Position numbers and translations under genes: made by a program. A DNA stretch of 64,000 nt from Gonapodya sp. JEL0774 (lineage: Eukaryota > Monoblepharomycota > Monoblepharidomycetes > Monoblepharidales > Gonapodyaceae): contig JADIIX010000001.1 in the NCBI GenBank assembly GCA_027604505.1, forward strand, positions 1-64,000, in the 5' to 3' direction. Shown one piece after another: positions 56,444 through 64,000 of the stretch. The stretch's first letter is position 1. Each line of letters begins with the position of its first letter. The notes under the pieces are model-generated. The model worked only from the letters and a program-made list of their open reading frames with translations, did not search any database and was not told the origin of the DNA.

Positions 56444-57794
56444 ATGAACCGCCAGCCACCACCTCAATCCAATGCGTTCACCGAGCTTCGGGAGTGGTTT
56501 CTCTCATTACCGACTGTCACACGAACCCTTTTTGCGCTCTACGCTGGTTTGTATGCCGAAATTTCATCCCCAAATTGGATTGGATGCTCTCGATGCAGAG
56601 TGGCACGATAACGATCTTTCAAGTCGAGGATGTCTGCTGATTCAAGTCCCTCCAAACCCGACCAACACAGGCGTGACTGTGGTGGGCAACCTAGGAATTG
56701 TGGCTCCTTTTAATTTGATCCTTGAACGGGATGCCGTGCTCCGACGCCTGCAACTGTGGCGACTTGTTACCCCTTTCTTCTTCGACAAACTCGGTTTCAA
56801 CTTTCTTGTGAACCTGTACTTTCTCTACAAGACCTCGTTTGAGCTTGAAACAGAGTTGTTTGATGGAAGGACGGCGGATTATGCATGGTTCATTATGCTA
56901 TCGATGGGAGGGCTTTTGGTAAGTGGTCTGTTCATGGGAGTATTGAGTAGGTTCACACGGTTGAGAGACTTGAAATACCACATTTGCAATATAATATGGA
57001 ATCATATTGGATGATGGAATGAGATTGCTGGCGAGTGAATGCACTAACACGGAGAAACGGAACTCAACTCGAAGCGGAACTCTTGTCAACCGGTATCAAC
57101 AATCATCTCCGTTTGCTATGCTCACACGCGTTTGTTCTTGTAGATCCTGGGACTGTTAGTACCGTTCTATCTCCTCTCCGAAGCCTTGAACATGGCCATT
57201 GTAGTGCGTACCGTCCCATTCTTCTTTAAGCGTCAGCATCATTAATGATGGCGACTCTCCCGCAATTATTTTCTTTGAAGTACATTTGGTCTATATTTAA
57301 TCAAGATAAGCGTGTCAGCTTCATGTTTGGTGTCCAGTTCAAAGTAAGTCCCGGGATCCCCATTTCTCACTTCCGAATGTCAAGATCTGAAGCAACGGAA
57401 TATCTTTCTCTCGCAGGCTTTGTATTTTCCTTGGGCTCTCCTCGCGATGGACTTTTTCACACAGGGTTACTTCCCCTGGGTCAAACTTGCGGGTTTGGTC
57501 GCCGGACACGCGTACTACTTTTTGGACAGAGTATATCCGGAGATGCCAGGTGGTCGCCGGCTGATCACAACGCCTGCTTTTGTGTCTGCGTGGTTCCCAT
57601 CGGTTGGCGCTCGAATGGGAGGAGTCAGTGGTAGTACGGTGGGGGCCAGTGGAGCAGGCGGAAGAGGAAGCATGACCAGTGGAATGGGATTCTCAGGAGC
57701 CGTAGGGAGGCGTCCAAATACAGGGATAGATGCGGCTGGAAGTGGCAGTAGATCATATTTTACAGGTTCGGGGAACAGATTGGGGACAGAATGA
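56444..57794 (+). CDS. DER1: derlin (ER-associated degradation membrane protein)
   Basis: This rhomboid-like pseudoprotease of the ER membrane helps retrotranslocate misfolded proteins. ATG 56444 starts MNRQPPPQSNAFTELREWFL; the first helix (VTRTLFALYAG) is cut by intron 1. Then come NLGIVAPFNLILERDAVLRR, the derlin WR motif in LQLWRLVTPFFF, FLVNLYFLYKTSFELETELF, DYAWFIMLSMGGLL joined to ILGLLVPFYLLSEALNMAIV, and YIWSIFNQDKRVSFMFGVQF. ALYFPWALLAMDFF and LAGLVAGHAYYFLDRVYPEM follow, the GxxxG-region helix of derlins. The rhomboid Ser-His catalytic pair is absent, as expected. The C-terminal tail is Gly/Ser-rich and lacks an obvious SHP box, which may mean weak or no direct Cdc48 binding. Confidence 0.92.
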
Positions 57795-58039
57795 GATGAC
57801 TCTGAATAATATTGTGAATGGCATTAGAAAGTAATAGTGCCGATCAGTGAGGTGATGCAAGATAATCTGTCTTCGGAACTACTTTTCTAGGTTGATAGAC
57901 TGTGTTGAAGGTAAGGTAGAGAAAGGAGAGTCAGCGCAAAAGAAAGCCCCGTCCTAGTGATATCGCCAGCTTTGATTCGGAGAGTCACGTTGGGTTTCCA
58001 TACCCATTTGTCGATCCTCAAACCGATCTCATGCTTCTT

Positions 58040-59021
58040 TCAACAAACCTTCCCAAATCTCCCATAGAGTGTTGCCTTCAATCCCGTCATTTCTCCTCTC
58101 CATTTGTCCGCGTCAGCCTCCAGATCCGAAATTTCTTGATCCAGCTCCTCTGACATTTTTGCGACCCGTCGGAGGGCTTGCGGTAGAGGGAGCGTGAGGA
58201 ACGCGTCAGCGAGACGAAACCTAGTCGCAGTGTTGTCGACAGGGACGAAACGTTCAATCCCGAAGATGTGAGTGAAAGGAGGAATGAGAGAGGCTTCAAA
58301 CAAAGACGTACTTGACAGGCTCGTCCTCGTTGGCCAATTCGAGTTCAGTCGAGAGGTCATCGAGGTATTCCTTTTCTTTCTGGGAGTCCAGGTCGAGAGT
58401 GCGATTTTGAGAATCACAGCGGATAAAGTAAAAGTCGTGAGTGCCGGCGATCTGGTCCAAGAACATGGAGAGCGATTGGTTCCGTCTGACTGCTCGTCAC
58501 GACAGCCCCGCTCATCCACAACCAGGCAGTAACGAGACTTTGGGCGAGTATACCCCCTCTTGCTGTTGTCGGTTTGAGAGATGACAAATGGAAATTCTAG
58601 TCATATTCTGATCCTGTCCTTTGGGAGGACATTTCGTCAGTCCTGACCTGGATCCAGCTTTTTAAGTCATAATTTGTTTCAAGTGAAAGTTTAGAAGGAT
58701 GGGCTTTTCATTTTCTCTGCAAGTCGTACCCAATCCGAGTTCCTTGCAATGACTTCAACGTTCGTACGCCAGATAAAACACACCTTCCTCTCCTGTAGCT
58801 GCTCCTCGATGTAATCGACACGTCCATTGAGCTTCGAAAATGCGTTGATATTATTTTGATCTTCGCGAGTCACTTCAATATCGGCTTCTTCGCCCTTGTC
58901 CAGCTGCCATGTGTGGAATTTGACAGAAACGGCGAACATGAGCGAGCACAACAAGAATGTGATAGCCCTTGGTGTATGGCAGACCCAAGCATCACTGATT
59001 TCTCACCATCTGAACAGACAT
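58040..59021 (-). CDS. PFDN4: prefoldin subunit 4
   Basis: This is a beta-class subunit of the hexameric prefoldin chaperone that hands actin and tubulin to CCT. Exon 1 is five codons (MSVQM, ATG 59021) before GTGAGA. Exon 2 has EVTREDQNNINAFSKLNGRV and DYIEEQLQERK. A 404-nt intron (58380-58783) then leads to KEKEYLDDLSTELELANEDE. A last intron ending GACTAG joins to FRLADAFLTLPLPQALRRVA and ends MTGLKATLYGRFGKVC. Aligned by eye with human PFDN4, residue spacing across the long intron is exact. Total length of about 130 aa equals yeast Gim3. The sequence just before the exon 3 acceptor is also open (from about 58466), so an alternative upstream start is conceivable. Confidence 0.88.
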
Positions 59022-59180
59022 AGTTCGAGGGGTAACAGTAACTCGGAATGGCCCTGCACAATCACTCGATATCCTCGTGGACGATCTCGCGTGCCAAATC
59101 TAACCTTTATAATCAAGCCAGCCGTCCAGAATATTGTTTATTCACTTCTATCTTAGTGGAACAGTTGTCACATACGAACT

Positions 59181-60767
59181 TCACGCAGTCGAGCCCCATG
59201 CCTTCCACAGCTGCAACACTGCAGCACCTGTTCCGAACGCTCCAACTTGTGCATCCGTGAGCAGGTTCCACTCAGGACGCGACCAGTGGAGGACCATGGG
59301 AAGGAAGCATGCATTAATGGCAAAGTTAAGCTGCCAAGCCTAGAGAAAAGAGCGAAACCGTGAGGAGTCATTCGAACAGTGGAGCAGTCGGAGTTTGATC
59401 GATATTAATCGAGGAGCCAGATACTCCAGTGAGCGTCCTTCTCAACTCTGATACGTCCAAGGATTGGTAGACTATCCAAATCCAAATTTTTGCCATCGCC
59501 ACCCGACGAAAACTCACCCCAATATCACCTCTCAATCTTGCCCGAACCCTCTCCACTTCTTCGGGCCCACCCTCTGATTTCCTTCCGGCGAGTTGCCTCT
59601 GGCGTGCGCGGAGCACTCGATACTCCTCCGCTAGGTGGAAGAAATAGAGGAGTACGTACAAGGCCCAGAAACGAGTTGACAGGAGAGACAGGTGCGAGGA
59701 AGTGGTCTTTCGACCCCAAGCAATACGGTCGGAAAGAGGAGATACGATACTTAGCAACATTGACGACCCCGTAGAAGAATGAAATAAGTCGAATTCTGGT
59801 GGTGAGAGTGCCTGCACGAACAAGTCGACACACTGCTCGGCCTTCGATGCAAACTTCCAAATGTAGACACATGTTCACATTCCCGACTTGTGTCACAACC
59901 CTGCACTCCCATCCCAATTTTGGTCATTCCCTACGCAAGTTTCCGGAAACATACCTCGTCCATCTTTATAACACCCTTCTGTCCCAGCCAGGCGGCATGT
60001 TCGAGGGGGAAGTACAAGAACATGCAAATATTTTGGAGGCGGCCGAGATGGAGAAGGCGGCGATTACTTGGTGGATTCTAAGGTGTAATTTGGAGAGACG
60101 AGAACTTGTGGTAGGTGATATTGAAGGGTACTGCGTTTGCGCCTTTAAAGGGGATCTGATTCCGATTGGTAGCGGGCAATCTATCCCTGGCTACAAGTTT
60201 CATCCGCCCCACCCTTACGCTAGATATGTCCACAAAACACAGTCTTGGAGCAACATCTCAATTCCCAGCACTGGGTCCCTCTTTCTTTGCTATTTTTTCC
60301 AGGCACTGATCCATGAAATCACTCACGTTCTCGAGATACACCGAATACTGTATCATGGGTAGGAGTCCATAGTACCTGAGCACGTACCGAACATCTGAGA
60401 GCGGCGCGGAGAGGTTCTCGAGGGACCGAAGGACGTCCAGCGCACGCGCGTTCCGGGCAAGGGAAGGATTACGGTGAACAAAAAAGGCTACAAGTTTCGA
60501 TGCGTATATCACGGTCTGTGTAGGTATCGTAGGTATCGTAAATGGGTTACTGCCTGATGCTGCGAAGTTGAAAGCGTTCACTTACCATCAAGACCTTGTC
60601 AGTGCCAGATACGGTGCTGAGCAGGCGGACTATGTAAATGATGCATTATTGCAAGCGTAGGAAGAGCGCCAGCAGGTAATTTGATTAGAGCGAACAAACG
60701 AACCTGTATGGTCGAGTGTGGGCGACGGGCGCAGGAAGCGCGCAAACACGGTCGGACTAGTCGGCAT
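59181..60767 (-). CDS. PEX11: peroxisomal membrane protein PEX11
   Basis: PEX11 remodels and elongates the peroxisomal membrane before division. ATG 60767 starts MPTSPTVFARFLRPSPTLDH. Intron 1 leads to VRLLSTVSGTDKVLM, and intron 2 to TVIYASKLVAFFVHRNPSLA, the amphipathic N-terminal PEX11 region. Next come LRSLENLSAPLSDVRYVLRY, then across introns FPLEHAAWLGQKGVIKMDE, RFWALYVLLYFFHLAEEYRV, and the C-terminal helix in AWQLNFAINACFLPMVLHWS with VGAFGTGAAVLQLWKAWG, the usual Pex11 end. The stop is at 59181. The gene lies about 160 bp from prefoldin 4 on the same strand. Intron 2 carries a doubled GGTATCGTA unit (about 60525-60541). Family assignment is strong; the subtype (PEX11, PEX11C) is open. 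Confidence 0.88.
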
Positions 60768-61175
60768 TAAAATATTGGATTGTCGTCCCTTAGTTGGTTT
60801 GCTCTGCTATTCATTGAGGCTTCAATGAGATTCAAGTTCGTGGGGAAGGAATCACCACTCCATTCTCTCGGTTCCGATGGATTCACCAGCACAGGTAAGT
60901 TATGTCCAGATAATCCAATTGCAGCCTCCGTCGATTCTACTTTGTGGTTCCGCAATTGTTCTTGTAGACGGAGGTAAATTGTGGTCGGTGTTCTACCAGA
61001 TGTTCAGCGTAAGTGTTGATGGACCAACATAATCCTCATCTATGGGAAAATTATTGACACATAGAAACAAATGAATTCACAAGTAGTATTATTACTATTG
61101 AGATTTACCAAGCATTACGATTAGTGTAAAATAACGTCATCCGCACATGTATCGGCCGAAGTGTCCATTCAAGCT
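60768..61175. other. spacer between PEX11 and the PP2C gene
   Basis: This is the PEX11 upstream region and the PP2C 3' flank. A 66-codon plus-strand frame at 60780-60977 has no supporting feature. Confidence 0.45.
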
Positions 61176-63250
61176 TCAATTCACCTTCCCTCTTTTCTCC
61201 AGCGGCTTGAATTCACTGGATTCTCCCCCAGAGTCGGTCTGAATTTCATCTCTCGCCCTCTTGATTCCTTTCCTGTTCAAAAGCCTGTCTTTCCCGTCCT
61301 GTTCTTCGCATTTGAGTTTGCCCGCTACCACCATTAGAGCCGTGGGAGCCATCGTAAGATCGAAATCTTGGACGCTCCCTACAGTTTTCATGTAGCGAAG
61401 TAAAGCCAGCTTGATAACGTTCATGGTCACGTTCGAAGAGAACACCATCCGCTCTGTACGGTCGCTTTCGGCACGAACTGCAAGATCGCCAGCGAACGAT
61501 GTGTTGAGAGAAAGTGATTTGAATAGTTCGGTCACGCTGTCCATCTGGGAACGTAGATCAGTACTCTGTTGAGCTTGCTGTGGAGCCTGGAGCAGGAATG
61601 CCGAGGTCTGCATACCACGAGACAAATGGATCCGCAAGAAGTGGTCACAAACTCACTGCGGTGACACCGTTATCTGTACCGTTGCAAGGTGAGCCAGCTG
61701 ACATGAAAGCATTGCCCTCAGTGCATGGCTGGAGTGCTGGCAAACCGTCGGTCTGACAGGTGGCAACTCCGCGACTGGTCTCAACGAGGAAGTAACCCGA
61801 CGAGTCCACGGTAATTTTTGCGCTCTTTGAATGGTCCCTGTTCTCTCTGTCCTTGTCGGTAAGGAACGCTCGATAGGCTTGCCCAACGTGTTCGGACCTG
61901 ATGCATGAATAAATGAGGAAGACTATGCGTTTGCTTATCATTGCATGCTGGAGCGTTTTCTCACCATTGACTGAGTGACCTTCCTTGCAGCAAGGGAACG
62001 AGAATTATGGTCATGTTGTCAGTACCTTTGCCCCCTCCGAAATCTCCGGGGAACAGTTGAGCGCAGTGTACAAGCTGTGAAGAGGCAATACGTTGATGAA
62101 ACACCAAGAATTTACCACGAATCAAGCCTCTTACGATTTCTTCGCATGTCTCCTTCAGATCTCTGCCCTCTGCGATGCACCTACCAACGAAATCAACAAT
62201 ATCTTGCGATTCAAGCCGATCGGTTACTCCGTCTGACATTAGCATAACGAAATCATTTCGTGCATAAGGAAGATGAATATACAGCTCAGGATTCGCAGTG
62301 ACTTTTTGCTGTTCCAAAGATACGTTTGAGTTTGTTTTGTAGTCGAAATCACCGAATGCCCTGGAAACTGCCAGCATCCCTTTGAATTGAGAAAAGATGG
62401 TTATAATGGGGCTGACAGACTGGAGGGTGAGGTCTTTGTCTCACCGTCGACGCGATCAGCGTCAACATAACCCGCGGCTTCGATGATTCGTGACAGCTCC
62501 CCTGGTCGTGAAGAACGGGTTAACGCGGTAGAGAGGGAGGGGGTAAAAAATGTGGGTAATAGTATCGATACACCCTACGGACCATCCCCGAACCTTGTGT
62601 TTTCAATGACTCACTGGGCATGTTGGGCTTGTGGTCGATTGAGATTGGGACTTGTCTGCCGCCGACACTGACGATCGCCCGAGAATCCCCCGCATTGGCA
62701 CAGTAAATAGTACCAGACTGGTCGATAAGTACAACCACAGAGGTTGAACCGCCGCCCGAGTCCACAATTTCTTTATCTTGAAACACGTAGGGTCAGGATG
62801 TATAGAGTCGAAAACCAGCCGATCACTCTGTTCAACCATTTCACCTTTCCGCATGCGAGAGTCAAAGTCTAAGAAGGTGCGACGAAGGGCTTCCGTGTAA
62901 TCTTTTGATTCGAACTGGGGCGATTCGCTGAGCATAATGTGAAGCTCCCTCGCGGCCCGTATGGCAACGTTATCACCTCCGTGACCGTCGTACACCGCGA
63001 AGAATGCAGGATACTTTTCCGTGGAGTCCTCAAGCTGGGATAACCTCTTTGAGTGACACAAAAAGCAAAATCTCTTTCCGCGTCAACCCACACGACCAAA
63101 AGGTTTCAAAGACACAATTGCCGTGTATGCGTCTTCCATATAGGGACGATAGGCTTGCATGGTTGCCACGGTGAATGGTGTCGCATTGCTTCCACCTTGA
63201 ACGCCAGTGTGAGTCCTTGCCGACTTGCTGCCAGTGTACAGCACAGGCAT
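61176..63250 (-). CDS. PP2C-type protein phosphatase with C-terminal extension
   Basis: This is a metal-dependent Ser/Thr phosphatase. The start is taken at ATG 63250 (MPVLYTGSKSARTHTGVQGG), although the frame is open to 63382. PP2C motifs occur in order: ATMQAYRPYMEDAY, FFAVYDGHGGDNVAIRAARE, SGGGSTSVVVLI, CANAGDSRAIVSVGGRQVPI, SIDHKPN, AAGYVDADRV, LAVSRAFGDFDYK, FVMLMSDGVTDRLESQDIVD and GGKGTDNMTIILV. Metal-binding Asp residues (MED, DGHGG, SDG, GTDN) are all present, so it should be active. After the phosphatase fold the frame continues through two more exons for about 240 residues with no known domain (SEHVGQAYRAFLTDKDREN; SDRTERMVFSSNVTMNVIKL), ending in a basic stretch (NRKGIKRARDE, then KPLEKRGKVN) that could be a nuclear signal. 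Closest to fungal Ptc-type phosphatases. Confidence 0.88.
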
Positions 63251-63677
63251 CCGGCACTGGTCAGCAATCATTGCCGTGAAGTATTTTGGTAAAGCGAAAT
63301 TTCTTTTTTGGGAAAAGCTGGGGAAAACGTGCTTTGTTTGGGAAGCTGGCTTCTTCCTTAATAAAAGGATACAGCACCGCACATCATAATAATATCAGAA
63401 GAAAAACTATTCAAGCTTCCATCATTCGAAAGTACCATAAATTAGGTTGCGTACACCAGACAAACCGAGGAACATCAAAATCACACATCATCACGATAAT
63501 CATGTGGCTGCAAGTGTACGTGTTTGGTGCAAAGGAGCTCCTCTCCTTCCAACCCAGGTCGTTCTTCAACTCTAATGCGAACTTAGGTGCGAGACTTTCC
63601 TTAGACCCATTAACATTTGATTTCCAACAAGTTGGAAAACGCGCGTCTGTAAGATGTGCGTATGCAGTCCTCGAAAT
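63251..63677. other. spacer upstream of the PP2C gene
   Basis: This is the PP2C promoter region and the 3' flank of the gene at the right edge. It is AT-rich with no defensible ORF. Confidence 0.45.
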
Positions 63678-64000
63678 TTAAACGAAGACCATAGTGTTAC
63701 CACCAGAAAGGAACATGAACTGCAGTATCGGATGCCCAACACCCACAATCGCAGAGAGCAGAACAACAAAAGCCGTGTCAGATATCATGAGCTACTCCCC
63801 ACTTCAACTCCCCTTATCAATGCCACCCACCAGCATCATCATCACAATCATAAACATGACTTGCCGCACAGCTTGCTGTTGTGCCTGCTCACGAAGCTCT
63901 TCGGCCTGACGGCGCTCTTCTGGAGTGGCATTGGGGCCAGGATTGGAGGGATGCAGGGTAGCGGTAGGGCCGTTGCCGGGGTAAAGAGCGTCCACACCGG
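63678..64000 (-). CDS. small multi-helix membrane protein, partial (5' end off window)
   Basis: The C-terminal part of a gene entering from the right edge. The visible exon reads ALYPGNGPTATLHPSNPGP, then a charged helix (PEERRQAEELREQAQQQAVR) running into a hydrophobic segment (QVMFMIVMMML). A phase-0 intron (GTGGGT...GAGTAG) leads to MISDTAFVVLLSAIVGVGHP and QFMFLSGGNTMVFV with a stop at 63678. Two membrane segments are therefore in view. Without the intron the frame would stop at IDKGS near 63804, a less convincing end. The family is not recognised. Confidence 0.55.

Noticed and set aside
1-64000. CRISPR array, rRNA operon or integrated virus
   Set aside because: No regularly spaced direct repeats, rRNA core sequences or viral replication or capsid motifs were seen on either strand.

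Overview
This window reads as nuclear DNA of a filamentous or zoosporic fungus, most likely an early-diverging lineage such as Chytridiomycota; the phylum is an inference. About 26 protein genes are packed on both strands. Nearly all are split by short GT-AG introns, mostly 45-100 nt, with GTGAGT- or GTAAGT-like donors. The recognisable proteins are eukaryotic and fungal in type: the urea permease DUR3, a GATA/C2H2 factor, Rab GDI, a derlin, PEX11, prefoldin 4, a makorin, mitochondrial uL22, HACL1 and a PP2C phosphatase. No bacterial operon, rRNA gene, intact tRNA, CRISPR array or virus was seen.

Left part (1-18 kb), all genes on the minus strand: the 5' portion of DUR3 (its 3' end is off the window); a bZIP protein with a long coiled coil and an AT-hook; a two-UBA protein with NPF motifs; and a very large factor with one GATA finger and three C2H2 fingers. 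Two copies of a short tRNA-like interspersed repeat lie in the spacers at 3471-3668 (minus) and 9461-9686 (plus).

Middle part (18-45 kb): a receptor-like LRR-TM-SH3 protein, a small polar protein and an unrecognised acidic-linker protein on minus; then a gene-poor block of alternating C-rich and G-rich tracts (about 24.8-26.6 kb). On plus follow a secreted nucleoside-phosphorylase-fold protein, a single-pass membrane protein with three GHLPT repeats, a multi-finger C2H2 protein, HACL1, a tail-anchored coiled-coil protein and a cysteine-rich type I membrane protein.

Right part (45-64 kb) is mainly housekeeping: makorin E3 ligase, a coiled-coil protein, a four-TM protein, uL22m, Rab GDI and derlin. 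Then on minus come prefoldin 4, PEX11, a PP2C phosphatase with a C-terminal extension, and a membrane protein cut by the window end.

The genes do not form one pathway. Links worth noting are ER/Golgi traffic and quality control (GDI, derlin), peroxisome (HACL1, PEX11), ubiquitin (UBA protein, makorin), and nitrogen control (DUR3 with GATA motifs upstream and a GATA-factor gene nearby). Exon boundaries were inferred by hand from splice signals, phase and protein continuity; no transcript evidence was available.
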